13,081 nucleotides of DNA, taken from positions 1 to 13,081 of the forward strand of contig JAEYTA010000187.1 of assembly GCA_023434265.1 (NCBI GenBank), given 5' to 3'. The position numbers and the translations under genes are program-made. Below the pieces are notes generated by a model, which did no database searches, was not told where the DNA came from, and saw only the letters and a list, made by a program, of their open reading frames with translations. Positions 7,457 to 13,081 of this stretch are shown in pieces. This DNA comes from Pseudomonadota bacterium. Lineage in GTDB: Bacteria > Pseudomonadota > Alphaproteobacteria > Caulobacterales > Caulobacteraceae. Each line of letters begins with the position of its first letter. The first letter of the stretch is position 1.

Positions 7457-8272
7457 TCAGGCCGCGAGTTGCTCACGACGTTTGCGTTCGCGCGCGACCA
7501 CCTCCCGGGCGAGCCGCAGATAGGCCTGGCTGCCGGCGCATTTCAGGTCGTAGATCAGGGCCGGCTTGCCGAAGGACGGAGCCTCCGACACCCGCACGTT
7601 GCGGGGGATGACGCTGTCGTAGACCTTCTCGCCGAAATGGGCCCGCACGTCGTTGGCCACCTGCCCCGACAGGGCGTTGCGGCGATCGTACATGGTCAGC
7701 ACCAGACCCTGGATCTCCAGCGCCGGATTGAGGCTCTGGCGCACCATGTCGACCGTCTTCATCAGCTGGGTCAGGCCCTCCAGCGCGAAGAACTCGCACT
7801 GCAGCGGCACCAGCACGGCGTCGGCGGCGGCCATGGCGTTGAGGGTCAGCAGATTCAGTGACGGCGGGCAGTCGATCAACACATAGTCGTACCGCGTATG
7901 GCCTTCGCCTCCCTGCGCCGCCAGGGCGTCGCGGAGGCGGAAGGAACGCCGATCGGCCTGGCTGAGCTCGATCTCCACCCCCGACATGTCGGCGTCGGCC
8001 GGAATGATGTGCAGCCCGGGCACCGCCGTCTGCACCGCCGAGTCGTCGACGGCGCGGCCATCGACGATGACGTCGTAGATGGTCACCCGCCGTGTTTCAC
8101 GTGGAACACCGAGCCCCGTGGAGGCATTGCCCTGCGGGTCCATGTCGACGATCAGCACCTTCTCGCCGATCGCCGCCAGCGCGGTGCCCAGATTGATCGC
8201 CGTGGTGGTCTTGCCCACCCCGCCCTTCTGGTTGGAGACGGCGAGGACGCGGGTCTTACCGGCTTTTGACAC
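7457..8272 (-). CDS. parA: Chromosome partitioning ATPase ParA
   Basis: From the GTG at 8272-8270 this encodes 271 residues. The start is chosen because CCGGAG lies about 8 bases upstream and the protein then begins MSKAGKTRVLAVSNQ, as in other chromosomal ParA proteins. An ATG at 8341 would add 23 residues but lies deep inside rsmG. The deviant Walker A motif is KGGVGKTT (16-23) with the signature first Lys of the MinD/ParA class, followed by DMDPQGNAST (A') and the Walker B segment VLIDCPPSL. ParA dimers bind DNA non-specifically when ATP-bound, and ParB-parS complexes follow the retreating ParA gradient to move the origin. The gene overlaps the end of rsmG by 17 bases and precedes parB by 28. 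Codons 56-60 (V-P-R-E-T) coincide with a parS site. Confidence 0.97.
   Translation of the reverse strand: MSKAGKTRVLAVSNQKGGVGKTTTAINLGTALAAIGEKVLIVDMDPQGNASTGLGVPRETRRVTIYDVIVDGRAVDDSAVQTAVPGLHIIPADADMSGVEIELSQADRRSFRLRDALAAQGGEGHTRYDYVLIDCPPSLNLLTLNAMAAADAVLVPLQCEFFALEGLTQLMKTVDMVRQSLNPALEIQGLVLTMYDRRNALSGQVANDVRAHFGEKVYDSVIPRNVRVSEAPSFGKPALIYDLKCAGSQAYLRLAREVVARERKRREQLAA
8093..8108. other. parS: parS site 1 (inside parA)
   Basis: TGTTTCACGTGGAACA. Read on the minus strand this is TGTTCCACGTGAAACA, identical to the classical Bacillus subtilis parS consensus, which alphaproteobacterial ParB also recognises. It is a near-perfect 16-base inverted repeat centred on CACGTG and lies inside parA. 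Confidence 0.95.
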
Positions 8273-8876
8273 GGCGAAGGCTCCGGACGGATACGATGCG
8301 GCCGCGCGGATCGCTGCGCGAGACGGAGAGGTCGCCATCAAATTGCCAGACGCGACGGGCCTCCGCCACCTCCAGCTCGGCCTTTTCCCCCTTCAGGAAT
8401 AGCCCCCGGGCGCCGCGCTGTAGATAAGGCTGTGCATAGGCGAGCAGCCTGTCCATCGGCGCCACGGCGCGGGCGGTGACGACGTCGACCGTCAGGGTCT
8501 GCGCCTCGGCCCGGCCATTGATCACCGTCGCCGGCAGGGCGAGCTCGTCGACGACCTGCTGGAGGAACCGGCAACGCTTGCCCAAGGAGTCGATCAGCCA
8601 GACGTGGGCCGCGGGCGTGTCCTTGAGCAGGATGGCCAGCACCACGCCGGGGAAGCCGGCCCCGGCGCCCAGGTCGGCCCAGGTCCGGGCCTCCGGGGCC
8701 AGCGCCAGCAGCTGCGCCGAGTCCCAGTAGTGCCGGTTCCAGATGTCCGGAAGGGTGTCGGGGCCGACGAGGTTCATGACCGCATTGGCCTCGGCGAGGC
8801 GCCCGGCGAACGTTTCCAGATCGGCCATGCGGGCAGCGGAAGCGCCGGTGAGGGCCTGGAACTCGGCGGGAGTCAT
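8256..8876 (-). CDS. rsmG: 16S rRNA (guanine(527)-N(7))-methyltransferase RsmG
   Basis: This encodes 206 residues, the usual length for RsmG (GidB). The SAM-binding loop is DLGAGAGFPG (68-77). Other family marks are NRHYWDSAQL (47-56), DSLGKRCRFL (96-105), TARAVAP (134-140) in the place of the family's SRAVAP, and LKGEK (161-165). The enzyme makes m7G527 in 16S rRNA with SAM; in many bacteria its loss gives low-level streptomycin resistance. The ATG at 8876-8874 overlaps the mnmG TGA by four bases (ATGA), so the two are probably translationally coupled. The TAA stop lies inside the start region of parA. Confidence 0.97.
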   Translation of the reverse strand: MTPAEFQALTGASAARMADLETFAGRLAEANAVMNLVGPDTLPDIWNRHYWDSAQLLALAPEARTWADLGAGAGFPGVVLAILLKDTPAAHVWLIDSLGKRCRFLQQVVDELALPATVINGRAEAQTLTVDVVTARAVAPMDRLLAYAQPYLQRGARGLFLKGEKAELEVAEARRVWQFDGDLSVSRSDPRGRIVSVRSLRRVKSR

Positions 8877-10732
8877 GCCGCCTTCTTGACGTGCGACAGC
8901 AGGGCGGTGAGGGCGCCGGGGGTCATGCCCTCGATGCGGCCGGCCTGACCCAGCGTCCGCGGCCGCACCAGCGTCAGCTTCTCGCGCACCTCGTTCGATA
9001 GTCCGCCGATGGCGGCGTAGTCGAGGTCGACCGGCAGGGCCAGGGTCTCCTCGCGGCGCAGCGCCTCGGCATCGGCGGCCTGGCGGTCGAGATAGCCGGC
9101 ATAGCCCGCGTCGATCTCGACCTGCTGCCGCACCCGCCGGGACCAGCCGGCGATCTCGGGCCGCACCGGCAGGAAGGCCTCGAGCGTGACGCCCGGGAAG
9201 GACAGCAGATCCCGGATCGAGCGGCGCTGGCCGTCGGCGTTGACCCGGATGCCGAGCGCCCCGGCCTCCTTGGGCGTGAAGGTCGTTTCACGTGAAACAG
9301 CGTGCGCCCGCGCCAGCTCTTCGGCCTTGGCGCCCCAGGCCGCGGCGCGGCCTGGGCCGACGACGCCGGCGGCCAAGCCGAGCGGCGTCAACCGTTGATC
9401 AGCGTTGTCGGCGCGCAGGGTGAGGCGATATTCGGCCCGGCTGGTGAACATGCGGTAGGGCTCGGTCACACCCTTGGTGACCAGATCGTCGATCATGACG
9501 CCGATGTAGGCCTGGTCGCGGCCGAGGATCATGGGATCGGAGCCGGCCGCCGCGCGGGCGGCGTTGAGTCCGGCGATGAGGCCCTGGGCGCCGGCCTCCT
9601 CGTAGCCCGTGGTGCCGTTGATCTGGCCGGCCAGGTAGAGCCCGGGCCGCTTCTTGACCTCCAGCGACGGCGTCAGTTCGCGCGGGTCGACATAGTCGTA
9701 CTCGATGGCGTAGCCGAAGCGGAACACCTCCACCTCCTCCAAGCCCGGGATGGTGCGCAGGAAGGCCAGCTGGGTGGCGTCGGAGACCGAGGTCGAGATG
9801 CCGTTCGGATAGACCGTCGGATCGTCCAGACCCTCGGGCTCGAGGAAGATCTGGTGCGAGGTCTTGTCGGCGAAACGCACCACCTTGTCCTCGATCGAGG
9901 GGCAGTAGCGCGGCCCGCGACCGGACAGATGGCCGCCGTAGACGGCGCTCTCGCCGAGGTTCTCGGCGATGATGCTGTGAGTTTCCTTGGTCGTGTGGGT
10001 GACGCCGCAGGCGATCTGGGGGACGTCGATGTGATCGGTCAGGAAGCTGAACGGAACCGGGTCGGCGTCCGCCTCCTGTCGGTCCAGGCGATCCCAGGCG
10101 ATGGTGCGGCCGTCAAGCCGCGCCGGCGTGCCGGTCTTCAGGCGGCCCATGCGCAGGCCGGCGCCGTAGAGATCGGCGGCCAGTCCGGTGGATGGGGCCT
10201 CGCCGTGACGGCCGGCGGGGATGCGCTGGTCGCCCTTGTGAATGACCCCGTTGAGGAAGGTGCCCGTGGTCAGCACGACCGCGGCGGCGCGCAACTCCAC
10301 GCCTTCGCCGGCGACGACGCCGATGACGCGGTCGCCCTCGAGAATCAGGCTCCCGGCCGTTCCCGCCATCCGGGTCAGGTTCGGAGTGGCCGCGAGTTCC
10401 GCCTGCATGGCCTCGCGATAGAGGCGCCGGTCGATCTGGCTGCGCGGCCCCTGCACCGCGGCCCCCTTGGAGCGGTTGAGCAGGCGGAACTGGATGCCCG
10501 AGGCGTCCGCCAGCCGCCCCATGACTCCGTCCAGGGCGTCGATCTCGCGGACGAGGTGGCCCTTGCCCAGGCCGCCGATGGCCGGGTTGCACGACATCTC
10601 GCCGATGGTTTCGAGCTTCTGGGTCAGCAGCAGGGTGCGCGCGCCCGCGCGCGCCGACGCGGCCGCGGCCTCGCAGCCGGCGTGCCCGCCGCCGATGACG
10701 ATGACGTCGAAGGAGTGCATGGCCGGGGACAT
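8873..10732 (-). CDS. mnmG: tRNA uridine-5-carboxymethylaminomethyl(34) synthesis enzyme MnmG
   Basis: This encodes 619 residues, close to the 629 of E. coli MnmG (GidA). The FAD-binding Rossmann motif is GGGHAG (14-19), followed by CNPAIGG (48-54), the conserved YCPSIEDK with catalytic-type Cys277, and LYLAGQINGTTGYEEA. A C-terminal helical domain binds MnmE. With MnmE it installs the cmnm5 group on uridine 34 of several tRNAs, using FAD, methylene-tetrahydrofolate and glycine. The start is uncertain: the ATG at 10732 and another at 10720 are in frame, and neither has a good ribosome-binding site; the shorter form begins MHSFDVIVIGGG. The gene lies 60 bases after mnmE, with a parS site in the gap and another inside its coding region (peptide V-S-R-E-T). 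Confidence 0.97.
   Translation of the reverse strand: MSPAMHSFDVIVIGGGHAGCEAAAASARAGARTLLLTQKLETIGEMSCNPAIGGLGKGHLVREIDALDGVMGRLADASGIQFRLLNRSKGAAVQGPRSQIDRRLYREAMQAELAATPNLTRMAGTAGSLILEGDRVIGVVAGEGVELRAAAVVLTTGTFLNGVIHKGDQRIPAGRHGEAPSTGLAADLYGAGLRMGRLKTGTPARLDGRTIAWDRLDRQEADADPVPFSFLTDHIDVPQIACGVTHTTKETHSIIAENLGESAVYGGHLSGRGPRYCPSIEDKVVRFADKTSHQIFLEPEGLDDPTVYPNGISTSVSDATQLAFLRTIPGLEEVEVFRFGYAIEYDYVDPRELTPSLEVKKRPGLYLAGQINGTTGYEEAGAQGLIAGLNAARAAAGSDPMILGRDQAYIGVMIDDLVTKGVTEPYRMFTSRAEYRLTLRADNADQRLTPLGLAAGVVGPGRAAAWGAKAEELARAHAVSRETTFTPKEAGALGIRVNADGQRRSIRDLLSFPGVTLEAFLPVRPEIAGWSRRVRQQVEIDAGYAGYLDRQAADAEALRREETLALPVDLDYAAIGGLSNEVREKLTLVRPRTLGQAGRIEGMTPGALTALLSHVKKAA
9284..9299. other. parS: parS site 2 (inside mnmG)
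   Basis: CGTTTCACGTGAAACA. The central 14 bases (9285-9298, GTTTCACGTGAAAC) are a perfect palindrome, and only the first outer base departs from TG...CA. It lies within mnmG, encoding V-S-R-E-T on the minus strand. Confidence 0.93.
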
Positions 10733-10771
10733 AGTCGATTGCGGAGGATTACGCCACCGGCGTCGGGGCGA

Positions 10772-10787
10772 TGTTCCACGTGAAACG
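10772..10787. other. parS: parS site 3 (mnmE-mnmG gap)
   Basis: TGTTCCACGTGAAACG, one base different from the classical 16-base parS (last base G instead of A). It lies 5 bases after the mnmE stop and about 40 bases before the mnmG start, so bound ParB would sit in the leader region of mnmG. Confidence 0.93.
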
Positions 10788-10792
10788 CCGCG

Positions 10793-12103
10793 CTACTTGC
10801 CGATGCAGAAGGTGGAGAAGACCTCGCCGAGGATGTCTTCGACGCCGATGGCGCCGGTGACCCGGGCCAGGGCGTCGGCGGCGCGGCGGAGGTCGTCGCC
10901 GGCCATCTCCGGCGCGAGGTCGAGCGCCCGGCGGCCGGCCTCGACGGCGACCAGAGCCTCCTCCAGCCGGCGGCGGTGTCTCTCGCGTGTGACCGCCGGG
11001 AAGTCGGCCCCCGAAAGATCCCGGGCCAGACGCGCCGCGATCCAGTCGTGCAGGGCGGGCAGCCCCTCCCCCGTGGCCGTGCTGACGGCGATCGCCTCGC
11101 GGTCGGGCGGCGGCGCGGCGCGGTCGAGGTCGGCCTTGGTCAGGACCAGCAGGTCGCCCGGCCGCACGTAGGCGGCGGCGACGCCCTCCGGGTCGCCCGG
11201 CGCGCGCACCCAGAGGCGCAGCTCGGCCTGTTCGGCGCGGGCGCGGGCGCGCCGCACGCCCTCGGCCTCGACCGGGTCGTCGGAGTCGCGCAGGCCCGCG
11301 GTGTCGGACAGGGTCACCGCGTAGCCGCCGATGACGAGGTCGGCGTCGAGCACGTCGCGGGTGGTGCCGGCGATGGGGGTGACGATGGCCGCCTCGCGCG
11401 CCACCAGGGCGTTGAACAGCGACGACTTGCCGGCGTTGGTCTCGCCGATCAGGACGATGCGGTAGCCTTCCCGCACCCGCTCGCCGCGCCGGGCGTCGGT
11501 CAGGGCGGCCTTGAGGTCGGCGATCAGCCCGTCCAGCACCGGCCCGGCGGTGCGGGCGAGATTGTCCGGCACCTCCTCGTCCGGGAAGTCGATCTCGGCC
11601 TCGACCAGCGACAGGGCCTTGAGCAGGTCGCGGCTGAAGCCGGCGTAGGTCTCGCTCAGCCGGCCGTCGAGCTGACCCAGGGCCTGGGCGGCCTGGGCGG
11701 CTGTTTCGGCGTCGATCAGGTCGGCCACCGCCTCGGCCTGGGCCAGGTCCATGCGGCCGTTCTCGAAGGCGCGGCGGGTGAACTCCCCGGGGTCGGCCGG
11801 GCGCAAACCAAGGGCGATGAGCGCCTCGCTGACCGCCTCGACCACCGCGCGGCCGCCGTGAAGGTGCAGCTCGGCGCCGTCCTCGCCGGTGTAGGAGTTG
11901 GGCGCCGGAAAGCGCAGGACGAGCGCCTCGTCGAGCCGGCGGCCGTCGTGGGTCAGGGCGCGAAGGCTGGCGACACGAGGTCTGAGGCCGGTCGCGCCGA
12001 GGGCGGCGAGGGCGGCGTCGGTCCCGGGGCCGCTGAGCCGGAGAATAGCGATGGCCCCCCGGCCGGGCGGGGTGGCGAGGGCGAAGATGGTGTCGGCGGT
12101 CAC
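10793..12103 (-). CDS. mnmE: tRNA modification GTPase MnmE
   Basis: This encodes 436 residues. Domains in order: an N-terminal folate-binding domain (about 1-117, with NSYTGEDGAELHLHGG), a helical domain, and the inserted GTPase domain with G1 GETNAGKSS (220-228), G2 GTTRD (246-250), G3 DTAG (267-270) and G4 TKAD (322-325). The C-terminus is CIGK, whose Cys is the conserved functional residue. With MnmG it modifies the wobble uridine of tRNAs. G1 has Thr where PN is common, and G4 has Thr in place of the usual Asn; both are mild departures. The GTG start at 12103-12101 has a strong GGAGG six bases upstream; an ATG five bases before it is out of frame. That ribosome-binding site lies inside a REP-like hairpin (12108-12233). 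Confidence 0.97.
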   Translation of the reverse strand: MTADTIFALATPPGRGAIAILRLSGPGTDAALAALGATGLRPRVASLRALTHDGRRLDEALVLRFPAPNSYTGEDGAELHLHGGRAVVEAVSEALIALGLRPADPGEFTRRAFENGRMDLAQAEAVADLIDAETAAQAAQALGQLDGRLSETYAGFSRDLLKALSLVEAEIDFPDEEVPDNLARTAGPVLDGLIADLKAALTDARRGERVREGYRIVLIGETNAGKSSLFNALVAREAAIVTPIAGTTRDVLDADLVIGGYAVTLSDTAGLRDSDDPVEAEGVRRARARAEQAELRLWVRAPGDPEGVAAAYVRPGDLLVLTKADLDRAAPPPDREAIAVSTATGEGLPALHDWIAARLARDLSGADFPAVTRERHRRRLEEALVAVEAGRRALDLAPEMAGDDLRRAADALARVTGAIGVEDILGEVFSTFCIGK

Positions 12104-12107
12104 GCCA

Positions 12108-12233
12108 TTCCTCCCCCAAGGGGGGAGGGGGACCGCCGAAGGCGGTGGAGGGGGCGGACCCGAAGCGCCGGCGCGTGGGGATCACCCCCCCCACCATGCT
12201 TCGCATGGTCCCCCTCCCCCTTTGGGGGAGGAA
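12108..12233. repeat. Inverted pair of REP-like hairpin units (palindromic intergenic element)
   Basis: Two similar units face each other. The left unit reads TTCCTCCCCCAAGGGGGGAG from 12108, and 12108-12134 reappears as its reverse complement at 12207-12233 with one loop difference. Each unit has two stem-loops. Left: CCTCCCCC (12110-12117) pairs with GGGGGAGG (12121-12128), and ACCGCC (12132-12137) pairs with GGCGGT (12141-12146) around GAA. Right: CCTCCCCC (12213-12220) pairs with GGGGGAGG (12224-12231), and ACCATGC (12193-12199) pairs with GCATGGT (12203-12209). The two inner stems differ in sequence but both pair fully. A 10-base palindrome GCGCCGGCGC (12165-12174) lies near the centre. 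No T-run follows, so it is not a standard intrinsic terminator. It resembles dispersed intergenic palindromes known from Caulobacter-type genomes. Confidence 0.85.
12110..12114 (-). promoter_or_regulatory. Ribosome-binding site of mnmE, inside a hairpin stem
   Basis: GGAGG on the minus strand, six bases before the GTG start. In the mRNA these bases form the 3' arm of a CCTCCCCC/GGGGGAGG stem with a three-base loop, so the site is likely to be masked unless the hairpin is opened. Confidence 0.7.
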
Positions 12234-12242
12234 CGCGCTGTC

Positions 12243-12467
12243 TCACCGGACCGCCGCCTCCATCAGCTTGCGGAACTGGTCCTGGGCCTGAAGGCCGAAG
12301 CTGGTCCAGGTTTTTATTAGCTCCTCGGGCTGCATGGCGGCGACGTTCTCCGCCATCCGCTTCTGCATCTCGGCGACCATGGCCTCGTTGAGCGGGGCCA
12401 CGTCGGGCAGGCCGAGGAAGGCGCGCGCCTCGGCCGGGGTGCAGTCGATCTCGACGTTGACCTTCAT
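12243..12467 (-). CDS. DUF6489-like small conserved protein
   Basis: This encodes 74 residues starting MKVNVEIDCTPAEARAFLGL. The N-terminal part has a short beta strand and the phrase CTPAEARAFLGLPDV, which I recall from the alphaproteobacterial DUF6489 family. The rest (about 25-74) is an amphipathic helix region with PEELIKTW and QDQFRKLM, resembling the helices of phasin-like proteins. There is no signal peptide or membrane segment, so it should be cytosolic. Function is unknown. AGGAGG (about 12474-12479) lies 6-7 bases before the ATG and directly abuts parS site 4. It sits between rho (39 bases upstream) and the REP-like element that precedes mnmE. The family name is from memory and is less certain than the gene itself. 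Confidence 0.8.
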   Translation of the reverse strand: MKVNVEIDCTPAEARAFLGLPDVAPLNEAMVAEMQKRMAENVAAMQPEELIKTWTSFGLQAQDQFRKLMEAAVR

Positions 12468-12478
12468 GAACCGCCTCC

Positions 12479-12494
12479 TGTTTCACGTGAAACG
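12479..12494. other. parS: parS site 4 (rho-DUF6489 gap)
   Basis: TGTTTCACGTGAAACG. The inner 14 bases are the same perfect palindrome as in site 2. It fills part of the 39-base gap between the rho stop and the DUF6489-like start and shares two bases with the end of that gene's ribosome-binding region. Confidence 0.95.
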
Positions 12495-12506
12495 GCCGAG
12501 GCCGGA

Positions 12507-13081
12507 TCAGGTGTTCATCGACTGGAAGAAGTCCGAATTGTTCTTCGACTGGCGCAGCTTGTCGAGCAGGAACTCGATGGCGTCCTGTGGCCCCATCGGG
12601 TTGAGGATGCGACGCAGGACATAGGTCTTGGCCAGCTGATCCTTCGGGGTGATGAGGTCTTCCTTGCGGGTGCCCGACTTGAGCACGTCGATGGCCGGGA
12701 AGATGCGCTTGTCGGCGACCTTGCGGTCGAGGACGATCTCCGAGTTGCCGGTGCCCTTGAACTCTTCGAAGATCACCTCGTCCATGCGGCTGCCGGTGTC
12801 GATCAGGGCCGTGGCGATGATGGTCAGCGAACCGCCCTGCTCGACGTTGCGGGCGGCGCCGAAGAAGCGCTTGGGCCGCTGCAGGGCGTTGGCGTCGACG
12901 CCGCCGGTCAGCACCTTGCCCGACGACGGGACGGTGGCGTTGTAGGCGCGGCCGAGGCGGGTGATCGAGTCGAGCAGGATGACCACGTCCTTCTTGTGCT
13001 CGACCAGGCGCTTGGCCTTCTCGATGACCATCTCGGCCACGGCGACGTGGCGGGTGGCCGGCTCGTCGAAGGTCGAGGCGA
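12507..13081 (-). CDS. rho: Transcription termination factor Rho, C-terminal part (5' end outside window)
   Basis: The frame is open to the right edge and ends at TGA 12509-12507, giving the last 190 residues or so of Rho (full length about 420-480 in alphaproteobacteria). The fragment starts ASTFDEPATRHVA, then shows VEHKKDVVILLDSITRLGRAYN (quoted in part: DVVILLDSITRLGRAYN, the Walker B region), PSSGKVLTGGVD (Q-loop and RNA-contact segment), RFFGAARN, and GTGNSEIVLDRK with the arginine-finger area, all highly conserved. Rho is a hexameric RNA-dependent ATPase that pulls RNA from RNA polymerase. The N-terminal RNA-binding domain and Walker A motif lie outside the window. Rho next to mnmE is usual in alphaproteobacteria. 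The gene is the farthest upstream seen on the minus strand. Confidence 0.97.
   Translation of the reverse strand, partial: ASTFDEPATRHVAVAEMVIEKAKRLVEHKKDVVILLDSITRLGRAYNATVPSSGKVLTGGVDANALQRPKRFFGAARNVEQGGSLTIIATALIDTGSRMDEVIFEEFKGTGNSEIVLDRKVADKRIFPAIDVLKSGTRKEDLITPKDQLAKTYVLRRILNPMGPQDAIEFLLDKLRQSKNNSDFFQSMNT

Noticed and set aside
8273..8341. Longer ParA start at ATG 8341
   Set aside because: It would add 23 non-conserved residues lying within rsmG; the GTG at 8272 has GGAG at the right distance and yields the normal ParA N-terminus.
9302..10783. 493-codon plus-strand frame opposite mnmG
   Set aside because: A mirror frame of the real mnmG gene, low-complexity composition, no ribosome-binding site and no recognisable domain.
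12106..12108. ATG five bases before the mnmE GTG as the start
   Set aside because: It is in another frame and does not lead into the MnmE protein.
10749..12206. 485-codon minus-strand frame overlapping mnmE
   Set aside because: It is out of phase with MnmE, very rich in Arg, Pro and Gly, and runs into the REP-like element. MnmE with intact GTPase motifs is the true gene.
12108..12233. CRISPR array or intrinsic terminator reading of the palindromic element
   Set aside because: There are only two inverted units without regular spacers, and no T-run follows either stem.
10976..12391. 471-codon plus-strand frame opposite mnmE and across the repeat
   Set aside because: It crosses the palindromic element and two real genes on the other strand, with no family motif.

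Overview
This window is a GC-rich (about 70% by eye) piece of chromosomal core DNA from an alphaproteobacterium, most likely the Caulobacteraceae (Brevundimonas- or Caulobacter-like). The signs are an NtrZ-type periplasmic protein, the DUF3576 - leuS - lptE - holA gene run, the rho - mnmE - mnmG - rsmG - parA - parB run, and promoters of the Caulobacter sigma-73 type (TTG(A/T)C with a GCTANA-like -10). In relatives these genes lie next to the chromosomal centromere near the replication origin. I see no transposase, integrase, CRISPR array, tRNA or rRNA gene, and no sign of recent foreign gene gain.

Left part (1-697): the 3' end of a ThiE/TenI-family gene (+) converges with a small exported NtrZ-family gene (-). 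A 335-base gap (698-1032) holds two likely divergent promoters. Right of it, a plus-strand operon (1033-5633) encodes a DUF3576 lipoprotein, leucyl-tRNA synthetase, the outer-membrane lipoprotein LptE and DNA polymerase III delta; the last three are joined by 1- and 4-base overlaps.

Right part (13081 down to 5737, all minus strand): rho, a 74-codon DUF6489-like gene, mnmE, mnmG, rsmG, parA, parB, a SAM methyltransferase and a 61-codon basic protein, mostly touching or overlapping. The two blocks converge at 5634-5736. MnmE and MnmG together modify the tRNA wobble uridine, RsmG methylates 16S rRNA, and ParA/ParB segregate the origin.

The most notable non-coding structure is the centromere itself: four 16-base parS sites (8093, 9284, 10772, 12479) spread over 4.4 kb. 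Two lie inside the coding sequences of parA and mnmG and two lie in intergenic gaps. A second structure is a 126-base inverted pair of REP-like hairpin units between mnmE and the DUF6489-like gene. Its arm contains the mnmE ribosome-binding site. I did not find a wholly new multi-gene system; the least understood genes are the methyltransferase and the 61-codon gene at the tail of the par operon.
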